From assembly GCA_911728455.2 (NCBI GenBank), contig OU452227.1:24119414-24183413 (forward strand): a stretch of DNA of 64,000 nucleotides, in the 5' to 3' direction. Source of the DNA: Marthasterias glacialis. Taxonomy: Eukaryota; Echinodermata; Asteroidea; Forcipulatida; Asteriidae. The notes below the pieces were generated by a model. It saw only the letters and a program-made list of their open reading frames with translations. It did no database searches and was not told the DNA's origin. The translations under genes were made by a program, and so were the position numbers. This document shows positions 11,376 to 23,300 of the stretch, in pieces. Numbering within the stretch: position 1 is the first letter of the stretch; each line of letters opens with the position of its first letter.

Positions 11376-14300
11376 CTGAAAAAGCAAAAGATGTTTGCAT
11401 TGAGAGCGACGGCACTAAGGACGCGACAGGAATGCACCCCGGTAATGCGCCACCTGAGTTCACCGCATTGCATGGTTTGTTTGCAAATTGGCGCGAAATT
11501 AAAAAAGGGGCGGAAAAAGGCGGGAGAAAATAAGAAGGAAAACGATGAAGAAAATTGATCAGTAATCGTCTGTGTAATAGATACATCTCAGAAACAATTG
11601 AGATGTCAGTCTTAATGTGCTTAAGTGAATTATACTCTGCTCGTACACAGAAATGATGTCATTAGTGGGGAGTAGGAGTAGGGGGAATAAATTGTGAAAG
11701 GTTGAAACTGAGCCGTGGAACAAGCAGGTGGTATGGGCACAGGGCAATCTGAATGCAGTAATAGCATCGATTAAGAAGCATTTATCAACGCTTAGTGGTT
11801 GGCGGTGAGTTTAATGGATTAGTTACAGCCTTCAGACCGTAATACTTCTTTTGCAAGAATAGCACGGTATATATTATTGGACCTCATAACGGGATAGATC
11901 TAGACATTCTTCAGTTGCATTGAGCCGTTTTGTGAGGAAAAAGTGTTTCCCAAATGATGGTAGCCCCCAATTCAATACCTATAATCAAGTTACCTCCCCT
12001 GTCATCTCCCATAACCATCCGACACAAAAGTCCCACCCTCTCGTAGTAAAACTCCCAAAGGCTCGGGGATAATGTTATTTTGTCGTTATTTGTTTTGTGT
12101 TTATTGTGGTGTTTGTTTGCTGCTGCACATTATAGTTGTTTTTTTTTTCTCGTGATCTGAGCTTCATTTTACACCCACCCCATCTCTATCTTACACGACT
12201 ACAGCCGTAATTTGGGGACGCCATTAATGGCGATTACTCAGTGTCCATAAAATAAATCATACACGAATTTTTAGTTTTTAGCCTTGTTTCAAAATGACCA
12301 CAATAATAGGTTAAAAAAAAGGAAATAAATTCTGACCTCAGTTTGACTTGAGTGAAAAGAAGTGCCCGATTTGACTCGAGTGGGGTTACCAAAAATACAA
12401 CCATACTTGCTTGCTCCATTTGACCATTATCTGATACTTCTTAAATTAATTTTTTGGAACTCCAAAGTGCACTGCAGCCTATTTAATACATTCGAACATG
12501 GTATATTTTGTTCAGATGTTGTTTCGTACAAAAATGATCTCCGATTCATTTCAAAGTGCTACAAAGTAAAAAAAAAAAAAACCCAAAACCCCCAAAACAA
12601 CAACAACAACAACAACAAAACAACAACATGGCGGGCAAAGTCAATTTGTATTCACTTTTGAGTTTGTCACTTTTCTTGCGGAGTTGTTTTTTTAGTCAAA
12701 CATACAACACCTACTGGACCGCTTAGATCGGTTGCTAGGTAGTGGGTCATAATACTTTATTCTCTGGATCGATTGTACTGTCAAACTAACCATTTAGTTG
12801 GAGCTTGTCTTACAGTGTTATGTGTTTGTTGTCATACAATGGGTTATTAACTTACACAAGTAGTATCGATCCATTCCGTTTTATCACGGTCATTTTAGAG
12901 TGGTGTAGACTTTACCTGTTACAGTCGCAGTCATTTGGATTTTTATTAAAACGCCTGAATTAATTGGGTACCGGGTACTTTGAAACAATACAAGCTTTAT
13001 ACCAAGTGTGGACCTGAGTACACGTCACAGAATCTTAGGACGTTCTGTGGACTTACTCCCCTCCACCTAAATGGGGGACTTTGGAACGCTAGGCGGCGGC
13101 AGACTTACCAGGTAAATTTCCATTGTTTACGGAGTTCTGAGCATGCACACATTTCCGAGTACAATGCATTTATCAGATTAGTCTGCTGACACAAGTGTCT
13201 CCAAAGTCTCCCATTGTTTTCACGAATTGTAAATCATTTTTCATGCCAACGTTGCAAATGTTTAAAACATAAGGCCTGAAAACAACTCCCGTTCGAGTCG
13301 GGACGTGAACCAGGCTCCAAAAATATGAAAAACTGGCGAAGTACAACAAAGAAAATCTGATCTCCAAAAACAACTTTAAAAAAATCAAGCAGTATTATGC
13401 CTGGAACTGAATAATCTATCTCACAATCTTTTGCCCTAACACCTTTGTGGGTGAAATGACCAGAGATTTTCTTTTGATCTTTATTTTATTTTGTATTTTT
13501 ATTATTTATTATTTTTTGGTCATCTGAAAAATATTAAATGGGCACTGAGTGCAGAGTTTGCATTTTATTCACAGTTTTACAATGTAACCAGTGTAAGAAG
13601 TTTGCTTGGAAAATGTGTATTTTTAATGTTTTGAAATATTTTTGTACTTCAAAATGGAATTACTGTTGCTCTCTCTTGCTGTCAAAAATACAAACTATTT
13701 GAGACAAGATTGAATAGGTCAAACAATTTGTCAATTTATATAAAATAATGCGGTGCAGTTTTGACATGGGAATGTACTGATATTTTTAAACTGCGAAAAA
13801 TGGAGGTTCTTGTGGCTATTACCAACACAAAATATTGATCATTCTTAGATTACTTGAGTTATTTCGTTCCTATCCTCTAGTCTTCACTAAATTAAACACA
13901 TTATTCGACCAACCTGTTAACATTTCATCATATCAGAGATGGTCCAGTTAAAAAAATGTTTTTTTGCAGCAGATTTTGTTTCGATTGCTGCAGTCAAAAA
14001 TGTTTATTTCTCTTTCATATTTTATTATTTTCTTAAAGGTGGGAGGTGGGTGGTATTCCAGATGGACATATTTCTCGAGGATTGGTAATGGTATGCACTT
14101 CATAGTACATGATTTCGGATTCAAACTAATATTTTGTTATCTAGCAATAACCCATCCTGTTTATCTTTAACGGACACTAGTGTATTACTTAATATGTCAG
14201 AAAACCCTCCCCAAAAGGTAGACTTCCACGAGGCGATGATTTCATCATTGCTTTCAACAGTATCTTTACTGATGGGAAATACAACTAACGCAACCACCTG

Positions 14301-17300
14301 CAAACCTCTTGGCGAGTTATTCATTAACCAGTGTTTATGCCCTCTATCGCTTTATACTGTGTCTCAAAATGACGGCTTCTATTTTTAAGAGGGTCGTAAT
14401 TTTTACTGCAATTTATTGTAGCTTAATTCAATTTTGTGGGGTTGATTTAAGCTCCCTCGTGCCGTATTGGGGCCCTAAGAGTGGCCCCTCAAGTGTTGGT
14501 TAATTTCGACTGCCAGCTATATAACAACAAATTGCCTGCGATGTTTATTGAGCAGGACAAGTATCGAGGTTTGGCCTTGCCTGTGCTCGGGGTGAGACCG
14601 CCGATAAAGCAGTGGTTTTCATGGTGCGTGTTTTATGGGGGAGATTTTTATGGTAGGCACGGGTCTGGCGCGTGGCGTGCCGCCGGTCGTGTGTCAAGGG
14701 GATATATATGATATGAACACAATTTTGTCAAGATGTAGGAATAAGGTTCCTTTGGAAATATCCGATTCCATGCCTACTTGCCGGTTGAAAAAAAGTTATA
14801 TAATTATATAATTTTTTTAACCATGGCTGTTGTTTGCGTTTTGTTGTTGTTTTTAATTTTTGCTATTTTCTCTCCAGTGGCATAACCAGATCTTTCATGA
14901 TGGAGGCGGGGGAAGACATAGTTTCATTTATTTATTTATATTGTTTATTTATTCATTTATCTATTGTTGATGTATTTATTTATTCATTGTTTTAGGGGGC
15001 TATTTAATATATCGAACCATTCATTTGTGAAAATTTTCCAATCTCATAGGGGGGGGGGGGGAGGGTTCGAGCGGGGTAGGGTGGTGTGAGGAAAAGTTAG
15101 ACTAATCAGTTTTATCTGGTGGGTGAGGAGGGTCATGATTGTGGGAGAATGAGTTCATTCATCAGTATACTTAGGTGGGGAGGGTGGGGTTTGGCAAGAG
15201 GGGGCAAGTCGGGAGAATGAGTTAGACTAATAGGTATGCTTGGAGGGTTTGTGAATTGGGGTTAATACACCTGGTGGACTAGGGTGGGGGTTGGAAAGTA
15301 GTCTATGGGGAAATTAACCGTCATACGTGGTGGTTAAGGTGGGGAGGGGGAGTGCGCAAGGATAACTGGTCAGATTAATTGGGTGGGGTTGGGGGAGATT
15401 GAGTTACATTAATAGGTATACCTAATGGTTGCGTTGGGGGTGGGGTTGAGCTGGTGGTGTGGGTTTGGGAGAATGAGTTTGATTAATAGGTATACCTGGT
15501 GGTTGCGGTGGGGTGGGGGGGGCGGGGTTGAGCTGGTGGTGTGGGTTTGGGAGAATGAGTTTGATAAATAGGTATACCTGGTGGTTGCGGTGGGGTGGGG
15601 GGGGGGGCGGGGTTGAGCTGGTGGTGTGTGTTGGGGAGAATGAGTTTGATTAATAGGTATACCTGGTGGTTGTGGTGGGGTGGGGGCGGGGTTGAGCTGG
15701 TGGTGTGGGTTGGTGAGAATGAGTTTGATTAATAGGTATACTTGGTGGTTGCAGTGGGGTGGGGGGCGGGGTTGACCTGGTGGTGTGGGTTTGGGAGAAT
15801 GAGTTTGATTAATAGGTTTACCTGGTGGTTGCGGTGGGGTTGGGGCGGGGTTGAGCTGGTGGTGTGGGCTTGGGAGAATAAGTTTGATTAATAGGTATAC
15901 CTGGTGGTTGTGGTGGGGTGGGGGCGGGGTTGAGCTGGTGGTGTGGGTTGGTGAGAATGAGTTTGATTAATAGGTATACCTGGTGGTTGCAGTGGGGTGG
16001 GGGCGGGGTTGACCTGGTGGTGTGGGTTTGGGAGAATGAGTTTGATTAATAGGTTTACCTGGTGGTTGCGGTGGGGTTGGGGCGGGGTTGACCTGGTGGT
16101 GTGGGTTTGGGAGAATGAGTTTGATTAATAGGTATACCTGGTGGTTGCAGTGGGGTGGGGGCGGGGTTGACCTGGTGGTGTGGGTTTGGGAGAATGAGTT
16201 TGATTAATAGGTATACCTGGTGGTTGCGGTGGGGTGTGGGGCGGGGTTGAGCTGGTGGTGTGGGCTTGGGAGAATAAGTTTGATTAATAGGTTTACCTGG
16301 TGGTTGTGGTGGGAGGGGGGTGGGGCTGAGCTGGTGGTGTGGGTTTGGGAGAATGAGTTTGATAAATATGTATACCTGGTGGTCGCAGTGGGGTGGGGGG
16401 GCGGGGTTGAGCTGGTGGTGTGGGTTGGGGAGAATGAGTTTGATTAATAGGTATACCTGGTGGTTGTGGTGGGAGGGGGGTGGGGCTGAGCTGGTGGTGT
16501 GGGTTTGGGAGAATGAGTTTGATAAATATGTATACCTGGTGGTCGCAGTGGGGTGGGGGGGGGGGGGGTTGAGCTGGTGGTGTGGGTTGGGGAGAATGAG
16601 TTTGATTAATAGGTTTACCTGGTGGTTGTGGTGGGTTGGGGGTGAGGTTGAGCTGGTGGTGTGGGTTTGGGAGAATGAGTTTGATAAATAGGTATACCTG
16701 GTGGTTGCGGTGGGAGGGGGGCGGGGTTGAGCTGGTGGTGTGGCTTGTGGAGAATGAGTTTGATAAATAGGTATACCTGGTGGTTGGGGTGGGGGTGGGG
16801 TTGGGGAGAATGAGTTTGATAAATAGGTATACCTGGTGGTCGCGGTGTGGGCGGGGTTCAGCTGGTGGTGTGGGTTGGGGAGAATGAGTTTGATAAATAG
16901 GTATACCTGGTGGTTGCGGGGGTGGGGGGCGGGGTTGAGCTTGTGGTGTGGGTTGGGGAGAATGAGTTTGATAAATAGGTATACCTGGTGGTTGCGGTGG
17001 GGTTGGGGCGGAGTTGAGCTGGTGGTGTGGGTTGGGGAGAATGAGTTTGATTATTAGGTATACCTGGTGGTTGCGGTGGGGTTGGGGCGGAGTTGAGCTC
17101 GTGGTGTGGGTTGGGGAGAATGAGTTTGATAGATAGGTAAACCTGGTGGTTGCGGTGGGGTGGGGGGGGTGGGGTTGAGCTTGTGGTGTGGGTTGTTGAA
17201 AATGAGTTTGATTAATAGGTTTACCTGGTGGTTGCGGTGGGAGGGGGGTGGGGCTGAGCTGGTGGTGTGGGTTTGGGAGAATGAGTTTGATTAATAGGTT

Positions 17301-20300
17301 TACCTGGTGGTTGAGATGGGGTGGGGGCGGGATTGAGCTGGTGGTTTGGGTTGGTGAAAATGAGTTTGAATAATAGGTATACCTGATGGTTGTGGTGGGA
17401 GGGGGCGGGGCTGAGCTGGTGGTGTGGGTTTGGGAGAATGAGTTTGATTAATAGGTATACTTGGTGGTTGCGGTGGGGTTGGGGCGGGGTTGAGCTGGTG
17501 GTGTGGGTTTGGGAGAATGAGTTTGATTAATAGGTATACCTGGTGGTCGCGGTGGGGTGGGGGGTACGGGGTTGAGCTGGTGTTGTGGGTTGGTGAAAAT
17601 GAGTTCGATTAATAAGTTTACCTGGTGGTTGCGGTGGGGTGGGGGGGGCGGGGTTGAGCTTGTGGTGTGGGTTTGGGAGAATGAGTTTGATAAATAGGTA
17701 TACCTGGTGGTTGCGGGGGTGGGGGGCGGAGTTGAGCTGGTGGTGTGGGTTGGTGAAAATGAGTTCGATTAATAAGTTTACCTGGTGGTTGTGGTGGGGT
17801 GGGGGGGGGGGGGGTTGAGCTTGTGGTGTGGGTTTGGGAGAATGAGTTTGATAAATAGGTATACCTGGTGGTTGCGGGGGTGGGGGGCGGAGTTGAGCTG
17901 GTGGTGTGGGTTGGGGAGAATGAGTTTGATTATTAGGTATACCTGGTGGTTGCGGTGGGGTTGGGGCGGAGTTGAGCTCGTGGTGTGGGTTGGGGAGAAT
18001 GAGTTTGATAGATAGGTAAACCTGGTGGTTGCGGTGGGGTGGGGGGGGGGGGTGGGGTTGAGCTTGTGGTGTGGGTTGTTGAAAATGAGTTTGATTAATA
18101 GGTTTACCTGGTGGTTGCGGTGGGAGGGGGGTGGGGCTGAGCTGGTGGTGTGGGTTTGGGAGAATGAGTTTGATTAATAGGTTTACCTGGTGGTTGAGAT
18201 GGGGTGGGGGCGGGATTGAGCTGGTGGTTTGGGTTGGTGAAAATGAGTTTGAATAATAGGTATACCTGATGGTTGTGGTGGGAGGGGGCGGGGCTGAGCT
18301 GGTGGTGTGGGTTTGGGAGAATGAGTTTGATTAATAGGTATACTTGGTGGTTGCGGTGGGGTTGGGGCGGGGTTGAGCTGGTGGTGTGGGTTTGGGAGAA
18401 TGAGTTTGATTAATAGGTATACCTGGTGGTTGCGGTGGGGTGGGGGCGGGGTTGAGCTGGTTGTGTGGGTTGGGGAGAATGAGTTTGATAAATAGGTATA
18501 CCTGGTGGTCGCGGTGGGGTGGGGGGGGGGCGGGTTTGAGCTGGTGGTGTGTGTTGGGGAGAATGAGTTTGATTAATAGGTATACCTGGTGGTTGCGGTG
18601 GGGTGTGGTCGGGGTTGAGCTGGTGGTGTGGGTTTGGGAGAATGAGTTTGATAAATAGGTATACCTGGTGGTTGTGGTGGGAGGGGGGCGGGGTTGAGCT
18701 GGTGGTGTGGCTTGTGGAGAATGAGTTTGATAAATAGGTATACCTGGTGGTTGGGGTGGGGGTGGGGTTGGGGAGAATGAGTTTGATTAATAGGTATACC
18801 TGGTGGTCGCGGTGTGGGCGGGGTTAAGCTGGTGGTGTGGGTTGGGGAGAATGAGTTTGATAAATAGGTATACCTGGTGGTTGCGGTGGGGTGGGGGCGG
18901 GGTTGAGCTGGTGGTATGGGTTGGGGAGAACGAGTTTAATAGGTTCACCTCGTGGTTGGGGTGGGGTGGCGTTGAGCAGGTGGTGTGGATTTTGGAGAAT
19001 GAGTTCAATTAATTGGTATACCTGGTGGTTGGGGTGGGGGTGGGGGTGGGGAGAATGAGTTTGATTAATAGGTTTACCTGGTGGTCGCAGGTGGGCGGGG
19101 TTGAGCTAGTGGTATGGGTTGGGGAGAATGAGTTTAATAGGTTCACCTCGTGGTTGGGGTGGGGTGGGGTTAAGCAGGTGGTGTGGATTTTGGAGAATGA
19201 GTTCAATTTATTGGTATACCTGGTGGTTGGGGTGGGGTTGGGTTGAGCTGGTGGTGTGGGCTGGGGAGAATTAGTTTAATAGGTATACCTAGTGGTTGGG
19301 GTGGGGCGGGGTTGAGCAGGTGGTGTGGATTTTGGAGAATAAGTTCAATTAATTGGTATACCTGGTGGTTGGGGTGGGGCGGGGTTGAGCAGGTGGTGTG
19401 GATTTTGGAGAATGAGTTCAATTAATTGGTATACCTGGTGGTTGGGGTGGGGGTGGTGTTGGGCAGGAGGTTAAAGCGAGGTGAATGAGGTTAATTAGTC
19501 TGTACATCTGCTGGGTGGTGTTGAACCAGGGATGTGGGCTGTGGAAAATTAGTTTGAATAATCGGTAAAATTGATGGCTGGGGTGGGGTTGAGCAGGTGG
19601 AGTTGGTTGGGCCGGGGGTGATGGTGAGAAGAATGAGCTCGATTTGTTGGTTGCTCTGGGTTGCATAACGGGGAGCTTGGTTAGGGAGAATGAGTTAGTT
19701 TACCTGGTGGTATACCTGGTGGAGGTGGGTTTCAGAGGGTTTGTCAGGGGTATGGGTGAAGAAAATGAGTTATGTGTTAGATTTATTGGTATACTTAGTG
19801 GTGGAGGTGAGTTTGGGGGGGGGGGGGGTTGGGCGGGGGTATACACAGGTAAAATGAGTTAGATTAATCAGTAAAATGTATATCTGCTTTGTGTGGTTGG
19901 GCATGGGGTGTGGGTTTGAAGAAATAGTTATATTAATCAGTATAACTTGTGGTCGGGGTGGCTAGGGGTTTGACAGGGGATATGGGTTTGAGAAAAAGAG
20001 TTAGATTTGATCGGTATACCTAGTGGGTTGCGCAAGATGTGGGGTAGTGCAGGGGTTTTGGGAGGGGAGAACGAGTTAGTTTAATTGGTATACTTAGTAG
20101 GTTGGGTTGGGTTTGGGGTTGGGTACAGCAGGGCTGTGGGTTTGGGACAAAGAGTTAGATTATTCAGTTTATATCTGCTGGGTGGAGTTGGGCAGAATTT
20201 GTGACTTTGGGAGATTGAGTTAGATTAGACGGTATACCTTGTGGGTGGGGTGGGGTGGTGTTGGGCAGGGGGTGTTGTTAGGAGAATGAGCTTGATAAAT

Positions 20301-23300
20301 CGGTATACCTAATGTTTGGGGTGGGGCGGAGTTGAGCTGGTGGTGTGGGTTGGGGAGAATGAGTTTGATTAATAGGTATACCTGGTGGTTATGCTGGGTT
20401 GTACAGGGTAGAGCTGGGCAAGGTTTTTTGTTGGGGAAAATGAGTTAGATTAATCAGTATATCTGCTGGGTGGGGTTTGGCATGGGGTGTGGTTTGGGAA
20501 AAATGAGTGATATTTTTATTAATCAGTATAGCTTGTGGTCGGGGTGGGTTCGGATTTGACAGGGGATGTGGGTTGGAGAGAAACGGAAAGATTTGATTGG
20601 TGGTTAGAGGATGAGGTACAGCAAGGGTGTGGGTTGGGGAAACTAAGTTAGATTAATCATTATATTTGCTAGGCAGGGCTGGGCATGGGTTGGGAAAAAT
20701 TAGTTATATTTTTATTAATCAATAGCTTGTGGTCGGGGTGGGTTGGGTTTGACAGGGGATGTGGGTTGGAGAGACATAGTTAGATTTGATCGGTATACCT
20801 ATTGGGTTGCTCAGGATGGGGTAGGGCAGGGGTTGTGGGGGTGGAGAATGAGTTATTTAATTGGTATGCCTAGTAGGTGGGGTTGGGGTTGGGTACAGCA
20901 GGGGTATGTGTTGGGGCAAATGAGTTATAATAATCAGTATATTTTCTGGGTGAGGTTAGGCAGTGTGTGAGATTGAGTTACATTAAACGGTATACCTTGT
21001 GGGCGGGGTGGGGTTGTGTTGGGCAGGGGGTGTTTGTGAGAAATAGATTAATCGGTATACCTGATGGGTTGCGCTGGGTTGTGCAGGGTGGAGTTGGGCA
21101 GGTGGTATTTGATAGGGAAAATGAGTTAGATTAATCAGTATACCTGGTTTGTTGTGCGAGTTGGGGTAGTGCAGGGGTGAGGGCGGGGAGAATGAGCTAG
21201 ATTGATTGGTGTACTTGGTAGGTTAGGTTAGGGTGGGGTACAGCAGGGGGTGTGCATTTGGGAGAATGGAGTTAGATTTAATGGTATACTTGGTGGGTGG
21301 GGTTGTGTAGATGGTGATGGGCAGGGTATGGATGGGGAGAATGGACGTACAGAAGTTAGATTAATGGATGTTCCTTGTGGGTGGGATGGGGTTGGGCAGG
21401 GGTTGCTGGTGTGGAGGAGTTAGATCAATTGACATACCTTGTGGGTGGGATGTGGTGTAGGTGTGGAGGAGTTAGATCAATTGGCATATAGGTGAAATGG
21501 GGTTGGACAAGGGGTGTAGGTGTGGGATGGGGTTTGGCAGGGGGTGTAGGTGTGAGGGGGTGTAGGTGTGGAGGAGTTAGATCAATTGGCATACCTTGTG
21601 GGTGGGAGGGGGTTGGACAAGGGGTATAGGTGTGGAGGAGTTAGATCAATTGGCATACCTTTTGGGTGGGATGGGGTTGGGCAGGGGGTGTAGGTGAGGA
21701 GCTATATCAAACGCCATACTTTGTGGGTGGGATGGGGTTGGGCATGGTTTGTAGGTGTGGAGGAGTTAGATCAACTGGCATACCTTGTGGGTGGGATGGG
21801 GTTTGACATGGGTTGTAGTTGTGGAGAACCAATTAGATAAATCTGTATACCTGGAGGAGGTCTGGTGGGGTGAGGTAGTGTGGGAAAGAGATGGGTTCAG
21901 TGGAGAATATGTTACAATCAGTATAGGGCCAAGTTGGGGGCGGGGTGGGGGTTGACAGGAGGAGTTGAGAAGAAGGGGGTTAGATTTGTACCTGTACCCT
22001 GGCCTCCATAAGATCCAATCTCATTGCAAGCGCCTCCCTCATGAATATATCAGGATAATGTGTCGTTTCGAATGCCCTCTCCAGTTCCTCCAGTTGCCAT
22101 CCACTAAAATTTGTCCTAACACGCATGCGCCTGGGCTTGCGCTTTTCATCGCTGATGCTGTGACTACCTGATAAGAACCATGCAAAATTATACATGTTAG
22201 TCATGGAGGTTCTGCTAATCAATGCAATACATGCATGTGTGGGTTTAGGGCAGACCAACTAACTGAGTCGTTTAGTTTGGCCGCAAACACAAAGAACAAT
22301 GACTTATGCATTAATCAAAAGATTGTAACATTATATACTACAAGTGTCAAAATTGGGATTTATTAATCACTTGGAAATGACAGTAATATGGGTTTTAGTT
22401 AAACGTGTCGTCATATTAAAGTATTCTCAATCTACAGTACTACACGGTGGCCTATGAGACTACAGTTAGGATACTTGCCTTCTGTAAGTTATTATAGTTA
22501 AACATAACAATGAAAACGAAGATCTTCCAACTTTTGTACAACTTCTTTTTTAGATGGGAAGAGGGATGAATGATTATAGAAAAGAGCAGTTTCTGTAATT
22601 TACTTGTTATTTTCATCAATAATTAGTATGTATTTTTGCTAATTTTAAATTCCCACAATGCATTTGACGCTACCACGTGACACATCACTAAGCCTACCAC
22701 TTTTCTGAAAAAAGCAATCAGTTGAAATTTTGTTAAAAAAGATTACCCCCCCCAAAAAAAAATAAATAATAAATAAATAAAAAATTGTAATAATAATAGT
22801 GGTAATAATAAAAAAGTACTTAAAAACATTAAAAGGCAAAAAAAAAACAAAAAAAAAAAAACGGTTGCTATCTAGTAACAGCTGATCCTGATAAAAATTT
22901 ATTTTGCAACATGACCCCATAGTTGAATATTCGGAAAAGTCAGAAAGTTTGGTGGTGATCTGATGTAGCGTTAAGTTTTGATACTGGCAAAAATATGGAA
23001 GGGGGAACATTATGCCCTCCCTGGGTCCTGGGGTTAACGGAGAACGATGACATATCAACAAAGCTTCCAATATATTCCTGAAGGTCAATGTACCTGTAAG
23101 GAAATCCCCTCATACTGGAAGGCTTTCCCCGACCCTGCCAACATTCCTATGGGATGACTATGCTGTCAAGTGACACCCTGTAATGTGGGAGTACTTATTT
23201 TAGCTCTATTAAATACACGACCAATTAGCTTAGATTATCATAACAGCCCCCAGGCTCTTCAGGTATTCCACAGCACTCCACGCCAGACGAACGATTGAGA

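Larger units (their letters stand above)
15060..21960. repeat. G-rich minisatellite array within the homeobox intron
   Basis: About 6.9 kb of tandem units of roughly 75-85 bp. A typical plus-strand unit has, in order, a G-run block, GTTGAGCTGGTGGTGTGGG, GAGAATGAGTTTGATTAATA and GGTATACCTGGTGG. Length variation is mostly in the G-runs. About 15400-19440 is well conserved; about 19440-21960 decays into diverged units keeping GAGTTAGATTAATC and GGTATACCT; 15060-15400 is also degenerate. The strong strand asymmetry (G on plus, C on the transcript strand) suggests G-quadruplex potential. Open frames across the array are repeat artefacts. Confidence 0.95.

Noticed and set aside
16220-19862. Many overlapping open frames of 60-123 codons (Trp/Gly/Val-rich on plus, Pro/His-rich on minus)
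   Set aside because: They are translations of the G-rich minisatellite units, on both strands, and change frame with G-run length.
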